Origin: CAYJSJ01 sp964373065 | Lineage (GTDB): Bacteria > Patescibacteriota > Gracilibacteria > Peribacterales > Peribacteraceae | DNA: 62,940 nt | Direction: 5' to 3' | NCBI GenBank assembly: GCA_964373065.1 | Contig: CAYJSJ010000004.1 | Span: forward strand, 1 to 62,940 | Part shown: piece by piece, positions 35,080 through 44,044 of the stretch | Layout of the letters: the number at the start of each line of letters is the position of its first letter | Position numbering within the stretch: the stretch's first letter is position 1 | Notes under the pieces: model-generated | What the model saw: the letters and a program-made list of their open reading frames with translations, nothing else | What the model was told of the DNA's origin: nothing | The model's database searches: none | Position numbers and translations under genes: made by a program

Positions 35080-35758
35080 GACGCTCTGCATCATACCGGC
35101 TCGGGGAGGCTCCAAGCGGTTCCCCGGAAAAAATGTAGCGCTCCTCAATGGAAAGCCACTTCTGGCATATGCAATCGAAGTTGCAAAAGCGAGCGGAGTC
35201 TTCGATGCGGTGTGCGTTTCATCGGATGATCCACGTACGTTAACGATCGCAAGAGAATACGGAGCGGATATCATTCACGATCGACCGGCGGATCTGGCGA
35301 CCGATGCCGTGCAGCTCAAAACATTGTGTAAGCATCTCCTTGAAGAGCTTTCTCTAAAGGGAACGCCATACGATACGTTTGCACTTCTGATCCCGGTAAG
35401 CCCCCTGCGTACGGCGGAGGATATTCGGAAAGCGTATGCACTCCTGCAATCGTCGGATGCGCATACTGTGATGAGCGTCATGCGCTACTCGCACCCTGTA
35501 CAACTTGCTGTGTGCATTCGAGATGGCTACCTGAAGCCATTTTTTGGATCTGAGCATTTGAAACCCGCTCAAAAACTCGAGCCGCTCTATCGGCACGATG
35601 GCACTGTCATTTTTTGTAAGACCGACGCGTTTCTGCGTGAGGGAGATTTTTACGGATCAAAAGTCATCCCTTACGTAGTGCCTCCGGAACGTTCGGTGAA
35701 CATCGACGAGCCGATGGATCTGCAGTGGGCGGAGTTTCTCCTTTCTCGATCTTCATAA
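35072..35758 (+). CDS. neuA: CMP-nonulosonate cytidylyltransferase (second copy)
   Basis: 228 aa. LCIIPARGGSKRFPGKNVALLNGKPLLAYAIE is intact, with CVSSDDPRTLTIAREYGA, IPVSPLRTAEDIR and RHDGTVIFCKTDAFL. It lies eight bases inside the end of the third NeuB gene, so they are coupled. The substrate is presumably that synthase's product. Similar in length to PseF/NeuA; it lacks the N-terminal extension of the copy at 27431. Confidence 0.92.
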   Translation: MSKTLCIIPARGGSKRFPGKNVALLNGKPLLAYAIEVAKASGVFDAVCVSSDDPRTLTIAREYGADIIHDRPADLATDAVQLKTLCKHLLEELSLKGTPYDTFALLIPVSPLRTAEDIRKAYALLQSSDAHTVMSVMRYSHPVQLAVCIRDGYLKPFFGSEHLKPAQKLEPLYRHDGTVIFCKTDAFLREGDFYGSKVIPYVVPPERSVNIDEPMDLQWAEFLLSRSS

Positions 35759-35763
35759 GGCGC

Positions 35764-36888
35764 ATGCGGATAGCTCTCTTTGCGTCTACGGCCGATCGCA
35801 CGAACGGATACGGTAACATCACCTGCGCACTCTCTACACATCTCCATGCGCTTGGGTGCTCTATTACGCTCTTCCTTCCAAAAAACGAGGAGACATTGGT
35901 ATCTGATCTTCGCTTTCCATTTGAAACGCGCTGCGTGCTTCCGAAGAACGTGTTCCGCCTGTACCAGCGAGAAGGATGGAAGTTTTTGCGCTCGGTTGAT
36001 GTTGCAAGGTGCGATATTGTCCATTCCCTCTTCGCGTTCCCGTACTGCATCACAGCGCTCCGGTCTGCGCGGAAGTATGGAAAGCCGTTTCTCATGGGGG
36101 CGCAGGGAACGTACGGTGTGCGGCCGCTCACACAGTTTCCAGAGCGGTTCTTCCTTAAGCAATGCTACGCGTCTGCGAAGGCGATCATGACTCCCAGTGA
36201 ATGTACCAAGCGAAAGATCATTGAATATGCCGGGCGGGACTACCCGATCACGGTCATCCATAATGGCGTCGATTTCGATCGTTTTCAGAGGAATATTCCC
36301 AGTATCTTGAGCCGCTTTGCGGGGAAGAAGGTGCTGCTTACGGTCGGCGGACTGAAGGAGCGCAAAGGGCAGGATCTTGTACTCAAAGCATTGCAGAAGA
36401 TCAGACAACGTCGCAGTGACGTCGTCTATGTGCTCGTTGGCGAAGGAAGCTGGGAGCAGGGACTCAAAACTCTTGCGAAGGATTTGGGTGTATCGGATTG
36501 CGTCATCTTTGCGGGGAACAAGACGGGAGATGAGCTCGTGGCGTATTTTCAGGCGTGTGATATCTACGTGCATACGCCGAAAGTCGTGGACTTGAATTTC
36601 GAGGGTTTCGGCATTGTCTACTTGGAAGCGGGTGCTTGCGGTAAGCCGGTTGTCGCGACGGATGCGGGTGGCATACGCGATGCGGTTATAGATGGGGAGA
36701 CTGGCCTTATCGCGCCTGATCTGGATGTCGATGGCATAGCAGACCGCATTCTTTTGCTCCTCAATGATCCAATGCTTGCAGCAACGATGGGGGATGCCGG
36801 ACGCGCCTATGCGCAAAAGAACAACTGGAACACTATTACGAAGCAGTTCATGCGTCTTTACGAACAAGAATTAGGAATTACACATTAG
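35764..36888 (+). CDS. Family 4 glycosyltransferase
   Basis: 374 aa from the ATG at 35764. GT-B fold: N-terminal FASTADRTNGYGNITCAL, and in the C-terminal domain VGGLKERKGQDLVLKAL (the donor-domain strand) and EGFGIVYLEAGACGKPVVATDAGGI with the catalytic EGFG Glu motif. Transfers a sugar from a nucleotide donor, probably in the nonulosonic acid glycan. It follows the CMP-transferase by five bases. Confidence 0.9.
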   Translation: MRIALFASTADRTNGYGNITCALSTHLHALGCSITLFLPKNEETLVSDLRFPFETRCVLPKNVFRLYQREGWKFLRSVDVARCDIVHSLFAFPYCITALRSARKYGKPFLMGAQGTYGVRPLTQFPERFFLKQCYASAKAIMTPSECTKRKIIEYAGRDYPITVIHNGVDFDRFQRNIPSILSRFAGKKVLLTVGGLKERKGQDLVLKALQKIRQRRSDVVYVLVGEGSWEQGLKTLAKDLGVSDCVIFAGNKTGDELVAYFQACDIYVHTPKVVDLNFEGFGIVYLEAGACGKPVVATDAGGIRDAVIDGETGLIAPDLDVDGIADRILLLLNDPMLAATMGDAGRAYAQKNNWNTITKQFMRLYEQELGITH

Positions 36889-36937
36889 GAATTACGGGCG
36901 AAAAACTATTCTTCATTCTTCATTCTTCATTCATAAT
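36870..36937. repeat. Short direct repeats and CTTCATT tandem array
   Basis: GGAATTAC-type 8-mers at the end of the glycosyltransferase and, at 36908-36937, about four copies of the 7-mer CTTCATT. Low-complexity intergenic repeats; no function seen. Confidence 0.5.
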
Positions 36938-36957
36938 TCTCCTGCATACGAGCTTTC

Positions 36958-37992
36958 ATGTCTTCCATGCTTATCACCGGCGGCGCAGGCTTCATAGGGG
37001 TGAATGCTGCCGATTATTTTTTGCAGAAGGGATGGGAAGTGACTGTGCTCGATAACTTCTCGCGAAGGGGGACGGATATCAATCTCGCCTACTTGGAAAC
37101 GACGCATCCGAAAGGACTGAACATAGTTCGGGCGGATATTACAAAGGATCTAGACGCACTCACTCTGCTGTGTAATCAGGTCGATGCAGTAGTGCACTTG
37201 GCAGCGCAAGTGGCTGTGACTACGTCCGTGGTCGATCCCCGTTCCGATTTTCTCTGTAACGCACTCGGAACGTTCAATGTCCTCGAGGCAGTAAGAGCTG
37301 CTAAAAAACCGCCAATCATGATCTACGCTTCGACGAATAAAGTGTATGGCGGTTTGGATCATATCGGCGTGGAAGAAGGAGAAAGACGTTACCGCTTTGC
37401 AGGCGGAATCGATGCGGTTTCCGAGCGTGAGCCTATGGATTTCCACTCGCCGTACGGGTGCTCCAAGGGTGCGGCCGATCAGTATGTGCGGGACTACGCG
37501 CGGCTCTATGATCTGAAAACGGTCGTGCTCAGGCAGTCTTGTATCTATGGCCCCCATCAAATGGGTGTAGAGGACCAAGGCTGGGTTGCGTGGTTCATGA
37601 TCGCCGCGATGTTTGGACGTCCCGTGACGATCTATGGCAACGGCAAGCAGGTGCGCGATCTCCTCTATGTCGATGATTTGGTAGCCGCATACGATCTCTG
37701 TATTCGGAAGATCGATGCCATTTCCGGCCAGGTATTCAACATGGGTGGAGGACACGAAAATACATTGTCGCTTCTGGAATTTCTGGATGTTCTCAGCAAT
37801 GATCTTGGTATGGATGTTGAGCGTTCATTTGGCGGTGTGCGTCCGGGAGACCAGCCGATATTTGTGAGTGATAACGGAAAATTTATGAAAGCGACGGGGT
37901 GGAAGGCAGCGACCGGCACGTCCGAAGGGATCCGGAAACTTCATACATGGTTGACGGAAAATACAGAAAAATTGCAGAGGTTCTATGTCTAA
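36958..37992 (+). CDS. CDP-paratose 2-epimerase-like SDR (tyvelose epimerase family)
   Basis: 344 aa. ITGGAGFIGVNAADYF, the characteristic IYASTNKVYGGLDH motif of the tyvelose/CDP-paratose epimerases, the YGCSKGAADQYVRDY catalytic segment (YxxxK) and LLYVDDLVAAYDLC. It would invert C2 of a CDP- or related NDP-dideoxysugar. Start context CATACG before the ATG (seven bases) is a weak -10. It precedes the perosamine-type genes. The exact sugar is not certain. Confidence 0.83.
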   Translation: MSSMLITGGAGFIGVNAADYFLQKGWEVTVLDNFSRRGTDINLAYLETTHPKGLNIVRADITKDLDALTLLCNQVDAVVHLAAQVAVTTSVVDPRSDFLCNALGTFNVLEAVRAAKKPPIMIYASTNKVYGGLDHIGVEEGERRYRFAGGIDAVSEREPMDFHSPYGCSKGAADQYVRDYARLYDLKTVVLRQSCIYGPHQMGVEDQGWVAWFMIAAMFGRPVTIYGNGKQVRDLLYVDDLVAAYDLCIRKIDAISGQVFNMGGGHENTLSLLEFLDVLSNDLGMDVERSFGGVRPGDQPIFVSDNGKFMKATGWKAATGTSEGIRKLHTWLTENTEKLQRFYV

Positions 37993-38006
37993 GGGGCTGC
38001 GGGAAC

Positions 38007-38079
38007 ATAGCAAAATGCAACAGCCTTCGCCAAGTCTTCCTGACGGACAGGCAGGGCTACGGCCGTCAAGAATAGCAAA
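38007..38079. repeat. Intergenic palindromic element, copy A
   Basis: A 73-base element ending GACGGACAGGCAGGGCTACG-GCCGTCAAGAATAGC-like. Copy B at 60516-60587 is about 85% identical, and copy C at 47870-47933 is a shorter, diverged, inverted relative. A and B lie between convergent genes, as for REP-like or terminator elements. Confidence 0.65.
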
Positions 38080-38087
38080 TGCCTGCC

Positions 38088-39212
38088 TCAGTGGGCCGAT
38101 GCGATTTTTTCGACGCATGTACAAACGTAGTCCAGCTGCTCATCGGTGATCGCCAGTCCCGAAGGCAGATACAACCCGCGTTCTGCGATATCTTCCGTTA
38201 CGGGGAAGTGGCCGCCACCGGCGCATTTGCCCTTGAGAGCGGGCTGGCTGTGGCAGGGGAAAAAGAACTCACGGGTATCTACGCCCATGTCCTTCAGCTT
38301 GGCGCAGAGCGCATCGCGCGACATCCCGAACCCGTCTTCGACGAGCACCGCGTACATCCAGTAGACGTTCTCTGCGTACTCTTTGGTGATGGGCAGACGG
38401 AGGCCGGCGATCTTTCCCAAGCGCTTTGCATAGTAGGCGGCCATGGCGCGCTTGCGCCGGAGAAGATCTTCCATCTCCTCCAGCTGGCCGAGGCCGACTG
38501 CGGCTTGCAGGTTGGTCGGTCGGTAATTGTAGCCGATTTCCGTATGTACGAACCTGCGGCCGACGGAATGTGCCAAGTCTTTGAGCGAGCGGACGCGCAG
38601 GGCGATCGCGTCGTCATTCGTGCAAACCATGCCGCCTTCCCCTGTGGTGATGATCTTGTTCCCATAGAAGCTGAAGGCGTTGACAAGGCCGATTGATCCG
38701 CACTTCTTCCCTTTATAGGTGGCACCGTGCACTTCCGCCGCGTCCTCGACGATGGCGATGTTCCTGCTCTTTGTAAGATGCATGATGGGATCCATGTCGC
38801 ACGCGTGTCCGTAGATGTGCACCGGCATGATGGCTTTGGTTCGCTTGGTTATTTTTTCTTCGAGAAGCTTCGGGTCGATGTTGTAGGTCTCCGGGTCCAC
38901 ATCCACAAATACGGGGGTGGCTCCGGTGTAGACGACGGCAAATGCCGATGCGATCATGGTGAAATTAGGTACGATCACCTCGTCGCCCGGTCCTATATCC
39001 AGCGATAGGAGCGCAAGGTGCAGGGCGGCAGTACCGCTCGTTACAAATACGGCATGCCGAACGCCGATATACTGCGCAAATGCATTCTCAAACGCGCCGA
39101 GATACGTTCCTGCAGAAGACACCCAGCCCGTATTCATGGCTTCCATAACATATTTTTTCGCATTCGCAGTGAGCAGAGGCTCGTTGACCGGCACGCGGAG
39201 GGCGGGAGTCAT
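38088..39212 (-). CDS. per: DegT-family aminotransferase, perosamine synthase-like
   Basis: 374 aa. VNEPLLTANAKKYVMEAMNTGWVSS, SGTAALHLALLSL, PVHIYGHACDMDPIM and FSFYGNKIITTGEGGMV with the PLP lysine. The overall pattern (DEVIVP, VDVDPETYNIDP, YNYRPTNLQAA) follows GDP-perosamine synthase from O157-type loci, which makes GDP-4-amino-4,6-dideoxymannose from the Gmd product. Gmd lies at 41182. It overlaps the cupin gene by four bases. Confidence 0.86.
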   Translation of the reverse strand: MTPALRVPVNEPLLTANAKKYVMEAMNTGWVSSAGTYLGAFENAFAQYIGVRHAVFVTSGTAALHLALLSLDIGPGDEVIVPNFTMIASAFAVVYTGATPVFVDVDPETYNIDPKLLEEKITKRTKAIMPVHIYGHACDMDPIMHLTKSRNIAIVEDAAEVHGATYKGKKCGSIGLVNAFSFYGNKIITTGEGGMVCTNDDAIALRVRSLKDLAHSVGRRFVHTEIGYNYRPTNLQAAVGLGQLEEMEDLLRRKRAMAAYYAKRLGKIAGLRLPITKEYAENVYWMYAVLVEDGFGMSRDALCAKLKDMGVDTREFFFPCHSQPALKGKCAGGGHFPVTEDIAERGLYLPSGLAITDEQLDYVCTCVEKIASAH

Positions 39213-39625
39213 GGGACGGTGCGGAATGTTTTTTCCCTCTCTTTACCGGGATAAGGGCCTTGTTTCACTTCGAGGAGTCGCGTCGGTTCCAGCATGGAAA
39301 TCGCGTGACCGCCCCGTAGCAAGACGATGCAATCGCCGCTACGCGCTGTCCACGTATCAAGGACGTTCCACTCTTCATCAAAGACTTCTATGCGCATCGA
39401 TCCGCTCTGTACCCAGAGGAATTCACCGACATCGGTCAGTGTGAGAGCTCTGCCGTTATGGCGATGCGCGGGGACTTCGTAACCTTTATCTCGCTCAAAG
39501 ATGCCGACCTGCAGAGGGTCTTCGTTCTCGGTCGCAAACCGCACGCCACTACGAACATGAAGATCTGCCCGAAAGCACTGTGCATAGGTTTTTCCGTCTT
39601 TTGCGATGGTGCGGACGTCATCCAT
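39209..39625 (-). CDS. Small cupin protein (WbuC-like)
   Basis: 138 aa from the ATG at 39625 (MDDVRTIAKDGKTYAQCF); TATACT lies six bases upstream. The single cupin barrel shows KGYEVPAHRHNGRAL with the metal His pair and GDCIVLLRGGHAISM. Small cupins of this kind are found in O-antigen loci; possible roles are sugar isomerisation or binding. It overlaps the aminotransferase by four bases. Confidence 0.75.
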   Translation of the reverse strand: MDDVRTIAKDGKTYAQCFRADLHVRSGVRFATENEDPLQVGIFERDKGYEVPAHRHNGRALTLTDVGEFLWVQSGSMRIEVFDEEWNVLDTWTARSGDCIVLLRGGHAISMLEPTRLLEVKQGPYPGKEREKTFRTVP

Positions 39626-39631
39626 ACCCCC

Positions 39632-39637
39632 AGTATA
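39632..39637 (-). promoter_or_regulatory. -10 element TATACT of the cupin gene
   Basis: Minus-strand TATACT six bases before the ATG at 39625. Confidence 0.5.
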
Positions 39638-39683
39638 GTCAGATCGTCTCTTAGGTACGAGTGAACCTATCACTTTCTTCTGC

Positions 39684-39689
39684 TAGGCT
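39684..39689 (+). promoter_or_regulatory. -10 element TAGGCT (TGCTAGGCT) of the 39696 gene
   Basis: Extended TGCTAGGCT, six bases before the GTG start at 39696. Confidence 0.5.
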
Positions 39690-39695
39690 TTCGGT

Positions 39696-41084
39696 GTGGG
39701 TGCTCGTATACAGCGTTGGCTTCCGGAGATCGCTTTGGCGGCTGTCACGCTCTTTTTTTGCTTTCGCGAGCTTGGAACCTTTCCCGCACCATGGGTGGAC
39801 GAAAGCCTGTTTATTCAGGTAGCCCGAAATGTCGCGGCCGGCAGGGGGTATGTATTGCAGGTGCTGCACTATAACTGGCCGGTGCCGTATATCCTTGGCG
39901 TCGGCCCGACGCTCATAGTACCCTCCGCTTTCACACTCATGCTCTTCGGCGATTCCGTTGCCGCAGCACGCGTCGCAACCGCAGGCATGACCTTTCTCGT
40001 AAGTTGCCTCTTTTACATCTACTGCCGCACGATCTCCGATCGTCATCGTGCGCTCTGGGCAACGGCCTTACTCGTAACGCTTTCTGCATTCATCAATACG
40101 GGAAAACCCGTGCTCGGTGAAGTGCCGGCATTCGGATTCCTCCTCATTGGCCTCCTTTTGCTCGAGCGAACGCAGACCGCGCGCGGTGCTCTGCTTGCCG
40201 GTGTGTTTTTTGGACTTTCTGCTATCACCAAAGTTCCCTACGGCATCATTTTTCCAGCATTACTTTTTTCTTTTATTACTGAGATTATCTTTCAACGGAG
40301 AGAAGCTGCACGTCGTCTCATTCTTATCGCCTTTCCCGCCGCGTGTCTCTTCCTCTTCTGGCAGCTTGTTGAACATGTCTCGCGTCCCGGAGGATTGTAC
40401 GAGATGATCCAGTATGGATTTTTCTATGGTAACGAGGGAATGTTTTTTATTATACGAAAAGATCCGCAGACACTTCTCCGCTTTCCATTCGTATACTTTG
40501 GCATACTGTTCTTGGTGTTTCTTGCAGGTATCCAGAGGACGAAAATGAGCAAACACTCCGGCTCGCGCGTTTTTACTATTACATTCGTCCTATTCTTCAT
40601 ACTCTATTTTGCTCACGGTCCACTGTGGTACAGGCATCTGCTACCGGCACATATTATGATCTTGCCGTTTGTTCCTGTCGGTATATTTTCACTTGTGTCA
40701 CGCAGGGTTGCACTATGCATACTCACATTCTTTGTTGCAGCACAGGGTTGGTGGCAGCTTGATCACCGCGGCTCCACGCCATCGGGCGAGGCGCAGGGGG
40801 CGGCTCAGCATGTCCTCGCGGCATATAACGACGTGCCCATGGTCATTAGTGCTCCGGATGCGTATGTGCTTTTGCCGGAAGTGCCGCATAGGCTTTTTCT
40901 TTCCGAAGAAGTTCTCGATAGGGATTTTAGGATGTTTCCCGATCTTCCGATTGTGCAGGAGGAGCATTGCCTCCCGTGGCTCCGAAAACTCGGGTGGGAA
41001 GAACAGTCGGCACTGGGAGAGCGGATCACGGTGCTGTACCGAAGATATGTTTTGATTGCGCCTCCCGAGAGCTGCAATCCATGA
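39696..41084 (+). CDS. GT39/ArnT-like membrane glycosyltransferase
   Basis: 462 aa with a GTG start at 39696. About ten hydrophobic helices fill the first 340 residues. The first extracytoplasmic loop contains PAPWVDESLFIQVARNVAAG, which matches the DE-type catalytic motif of PMT/ArnT enzymes. A soluble tail of about 90 residues follows. Substrate: a polyprenyl-phosphate sugar, by family. It stands divergent from the cupin gene. Confidence 0.8.
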   Translation: MGARIQRWLPEIALAAVTLFFCFRELGTFPAPWVDESLFIQVARNVAAGRGYVLQVLHYNWPVPYILGVGPTLIVPSAFTLMLFGDSVAAARVATAGMTFLVSCLFYIYCRTISDRHRALWATALLVTLSAFINTGKPVLGEVPAFGFLLIGLLLLERTQTARGALLAGVFFGLSAITKVPYGIIFPALLFSFITEIIFQRREAARRLILIAFPAACLFLFWQLVEHVSRPGGLYEMIQYGFFYGNEGMFFIIRKDPQTLLRFPFVYFGILFLVFLAGIQRTKMSKHSGSRVFTITFVLFFILYFAHGPLWYRHLLPAHIMILPFVPVGIFSLVSRRVALCILTFFVAAQGWWQLDHRGSTPSGEAQGAAQHVLAAYNDVPMVISAPDAYVLLPEVPHRLFLSEEVLDRDFRMFPDLPIVQEEHCLPWLRKLGWEEQSALGERITVLYRRYVLIAPPESCNP

Positions 41085-41181
41085 CGAAAGCGTACAGAAG
41101 TTTCGCTTCTGAAGCACTTTTTGTCTGCAAGTTCGTTGTTTCCATATAGACGGGCGCGGTTCCGTTCGACATAGTATGTGT

Positions 41182-42225
41182 ATGAAGCGAAAACGCGCGT
41201 TGATTACGGGCATAACCGGTCAGGACGGTTCGTATCTTGCGGAATTGCTTTTAGAGAAAGGGTACGAGGTCCACGGCGTGACGCGTCGCGCTTCCACATT
41301 CAATCGCGAACGTATCGACCATCTGTTCTCCGATAAGCGTCACCCCGATAAACCGATCGAGCTCCACTATGGAGACCTTGGCGACAGCAATTCACTGCTT
41401 CGGATTCTTATGAAGATTCAGCCGGAGGAAATTTATAACCTTGCCGCGCAATCGCACGTCGGCATCAGCTTTGATATTCCGGAATATACGAGTGATGTCA
41501 CCGGCATGGGCGTTGTACGTTTCCTCGAACTCATTCGCAGCATCAGCTTGCCAACGCGGTTTTACCAAGCAAGTTCCAGCGAACTCTACGGTAAAGTGCT
41601 CGAGACTCCTCAGACGGAGGAGACGCCCTTCTACCCACGGAGTCCCTATGCATGCGCCAAAGCGTACGCGTTCGACATCACCCGCAACTATCGCGAGAGT
41701 TACGGCATGTATGCTTGCAACGGCATTCTCTTTAACCACGAGTCCCCGCGACGCGGCAAGAACTTCGTCACCCGTAAGATCACCTATACGCTCGCCGCGA
41801 TGAAGGCGGGCAAACAAAAAGTGCTGCAGCTCGGGAACCTCAACGCCTGTCGTGACTGGGGCTATGCGCCCGAATACGTGGAAGGAATGTGGCGCATGTT
41901 GCAACAAGACACACCTTCCGACTATTTGCTTGCCACAGGCAAAACCTCTTCCGTGCGGGAATTCCTTGAGTTGTGCCTTACGCGTATCGGTTACCGCTTT
42001 GAGCGTAAAGGGAAAGGCAATGATGAGCAATACATCGATACGGATACGGGCAACGTTCTCGTGGAAATCGATCCGCTCTACCAGCGACCGGCGGAAGTAG
42101 ATACGTTGCTCGGGGATCCTTCCAAAGCGAAACGAGAACTTGGTTGGGAGGCCAAAACGACGCTTGCGGAGCTTACTGACATTATGCTCAAGGCGGATTT
42201 TGGATTGTATGGGATGAAAATCTAG
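41182..42225 (+). CDS. gmd: GDP-mannose 4,6-dehydratase
   Basis: 347 aa from the ATG at 41182 (MKRKRALITGITGQDGSYLAELL); an ATG at 41176 adds two residues, but TAGTAT ends four bases before 41182. GTGQDGSYL-type Rossmann start, YNLAAQSHVGISFDIP, the catalytic SSSELYG and YACAKAYAF with YxxxK, and FNHESPRRGKNFVTRK of Gmd. It turns GDP-mannose into GDP-4-keto-6-deoxymannose, the substrate for the aminotransferase at 38088. Confidence 0.95.
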   Translation: MKRKRALITGITGQDGSYLAELLLEKGYEVHGVTRRASTFNRERIDHLFSDKRHPDKPIELHYGDLGDSNSLLRILMKIQPEEIYNLAAQSHVGISFDIPEYTSDVTGMGVVRFLELIRSISLPTRFYQASSSELYGKVLETPQTEETPFYPRSPYACAKAYAFDITRNYRESYGMYACNGILFNHESPRRGKNFVTRKITYTLAAMKAGKQKVLQLGNLNACRDWGYAPEYVEGMWRMLQQDTPSDYLLATGKTSSVREFLELCLTRIGYRFERKGKGNDEQYIDTDTGNVLVEIDPLYQRPAEVDTLLGDPSKAKRELGWEAKTTLAELTDIMLKADFGLYGMKI

Positions 42226-42252
42226 TTAGCTTCCTTAGCTTCCTTAGCTGCG
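42224..42252. repeat. TTAGCTTCC tandem repeat
   Basis: TTAGCTTCC occurs twice and a third partial copy follows between gmd and the sugar dehydrogenase. Low-complexity spacer. Confidence 0.5.
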
Positions 42253-43515
42253 TTACAGTACCAAATACTTTCTCCCAGATTGTACGATCAGGCTTTTATT
42301 CAACACCGATTTCAGATCGTAGATGATGCCGCCTTCTTTCGTCGCATCAATACATGCCTGTGTTCCGAGATCAAGATATTCTTGATGTTTCACGAGGAGT
42401 AGCACTGCATCGAAATTGCCGTCACTGAGCGATCCTTCCCGTACGCCGTATTTCGAGTATGCATCGCTCTGCACATGCGGATCATGGGCACAGACGTCAC
42501 ACCCCTCTTTCTGCAGCGCTTTGATGACTGCAAATGACTGGCTGTTTCTGGTATCGGGAATATTTTCCTTGAACGTGAGCCCCAGCACGAGAACTTTTCC
42601 GGTTTTGCCCATGGACGTCACCGTTTCTTTTGCCACGAATGCCGCCATACCGTCGTTGACTGAGCGGCCTGCGGTGATGATGTGCGTTTCCATGTTCATC
42701 TGCTTTGCTTTCTCTACCAAATAATACGGATCAACGCCTATGCAATGCCCGCCGACGAGACCGGGTTGAAACTTCAGGAAGTTCCACTTGGTCCCAGCAG
42801 CTGCTAGTACGTCTGTTGTAACGATGCCGATTTTATGGCAGAATATAGCGATTTCGTTGACGAATGCGATGTTCAAATCGCGCTGTGCATTCTCGATCGC
42901 CTTGGCCATTTCCGCAGTTTTAATATTTGGCGCTCTGTGGATACCTACTGTGACGATCGATCCGTAGAGTTCCACCAGAGTATCGGTCGTCTTTTCATCC
43001 TGCCCGGCGACGATTTTCAGGATTTTGTCGATTGTATGTTCCTTGTCACCGGGGTTGATGCGTTCGGGGGAGTAACCGAGCGTAAAATCCGTTCCACACT
43101 TCATTCCGGAATGCTCCTCCAAGATCGGTCCGCAGATTTCTTCTGTGGTGCCCGGATACACCGTTGATTCATAGACGATGATTGCGCCCTTCTTCATATG
43201 CTTTCCGACCGTCTCGGATGCCTTGATCACGGGAAGGAGATCTGGGAGATTCTTTGCATCGACGGGTGTCGGAATCGCAAGAATCACTACGTCACAATCC
43301 TCCATGCATGCGGGATCGGTTGTGTAGTTGATCGTGACGTTTTTCAGATCCCTTTCGTCAATCTCGTTCGTACGATCGCGTCCGTTCTTCAATTCCTGTA
43401 TACGCTCCGCGTTGATATCAAATCCGTGTACGGTGCAGCCGGATTTCGCGAAAGCATGCGCGAGGGGGAGGCCGACATAGCCAAGGCCGACAATGCTGAG
43501 TATGGGTCTGTTCAC
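42253..43515 (-). CDS. UDP-N-acetylhexosamine 6-dehydrogenase type (TviB/WbpO/CapL)
   Basis: 420 aa with a GTG start at 43515 (VNRPILSIVGLGYVGLPLAHAF); TATGCT lies seven bases before it. An ATG at 43527 would add four residues but overlaps the -10. NAD domain GLGYVGLPLA, the VYESTVYPGTTEE region, LGYSPERINPGDKEH, the Cys motif GLVGGHCIGVDPYYL and the C-terminal LVLGLTFKENIPDTRN. The TviB-like sequence suggests UDP-GalNAc or UDP-GlcNAc oxidation. It makes uronic acid building blocks. Confidence 0.92.
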   Translation of the reverse strand: MNRPILSIVGLGYVGLPLAHAFAKSGCTVHGFDINAERIQELKNGRDRTNEIDERDLKNVTINYTTDPACMEDCDVVILAIPTPVDAKNLPDLLPVIKASETVGKHMKKGAIIVYESTVYPGTTEEICGPILEEHSGMKCGTDFTLGYSPERINPGDKEHTIDKILKIVAGQDEKTTDTLVELYGSIVTVGIHRAPNIKTAEMAKAIENAQRDLNIAFVNEIAIFCHKIGIVTTDVLAAAGTKWNFLKFQPGLVGGHCIGVDPYYLVEKAKQMNMETHIITAGRSVNDGMAAFVAKETVTSMGKTGKVLVLGLTFKENIPDTRNSQSFAVIKALQKEGCDVCAHDPHVQSDAYSKYGVREGSLSDGNFDAVLLLVKHQEYLDLGTQACIDATKEGGIIYDLKSVLNKSLIVQSGRKYLVL

Positions 43516-43522
43516 AGCCGGT

Positions 43523-43528
43523 AGCATA
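43523..43528 (-). promoter_or_regulatory. -10 element TATGCT of the sugar dehydrogenase
   Basis: Minus-strand TATGCT seven bases before the GTG at 43515. Confidence 0.45.
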
Positions 43529-43594
43529 GGGTTAGGGCTAGGGTTAGGGCTAGGAAAAACTTCAAAACCCAACCCTATCCCCAACCACAACCCT
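43528..43594. repeat. Telomere-like GGGTTAGGG/CCAACCCT inverted repeat
   Basis: Tandem GGGTTAGGGCTAGG units face CCCAACCCTATCCCC units across about 15 bases. Lies between divergent genes; compare 2163-2217. Confidence 0.6.
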
Positions 43595-43597
43595 TCG

Positions 43598-43603
43598 TTA
43601 TAG
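43598..43603 (+). promoter_or_regulatory. -10 element TATAGT of the GtrA gene at 43612
   Basis: TATAGT, eight bases before the ATG at 43612. Confidence 0.45.
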
Positions 43604-43611
43604 TTCCCCCA

Positions 43612-44016
43612 ATGATTCGTACACTGCTTTTCTGGAAAACATCTTCCGCTCCACTGCAGTTCTTGCGGTACTTTTTCGTGGGAGGAAGTTCTGCAGTCGT
43701 CGATCTCTTCGCGTTCACCGTGCTGGTGAAATATGCAGATCTGCACTACATTCCCTCGGCGTTCATCGGTTACATGGCGGGCCTTGCGTGGAATCATATG
43801 CTCTGTGTCCTGTGGGTGTTTGATAGTAAACATAGTCGCACAAAGGAGCTTTTGATGGTGTTTGCCATCGCGATCGGCGGTCTTCTCTGGACGTGGGCGA
43901 TCCTCTCTATCCTCATAGAAGTCGCAGGTATAGATGAGGTGTATGCGAAGATGATTTCCCAGATACTGGTGCTCTTTTGGAATTTTTCGATGCGCAAGCT
44001 TTTCGTGTTTCACTGA
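43612..44016 (+). CDS. GtrA-family membrane protein
   Basis: 134 aa, four membrane helices, starting APLQFLRYFFVGGSSAVVDLF and ending NFSMRKLFVF, both typical of GtrA. It stands 28 bases before the FAD-oxidoreductase gene. Probable role: assisting translocation or transfer of polyprenyl-phosphate sugars. Confidence 0.86.
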   Translation: MIRTLLFWKTSSAPLQFLRYFFVGGSSAVVDLFAFTVLVKYADLHYIPSAFIGYMAGLAWNHMLCVLWVFDSKHSRTKELLMVFAIAIGGLLWTWAILSILIEVAGIDEVYAKMISQILVLFWNFSMRKLFVFH

Positions 44017-44044
44017 TATTCTTTCGTTTCCCATCACATAGGTC

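Noticed and set aside
35671..36867. Long antisense frame (398 codons) opposite the GT4 gene
   Set aside because: Shadow of a clear glycosyltransferase with no motif of its own.
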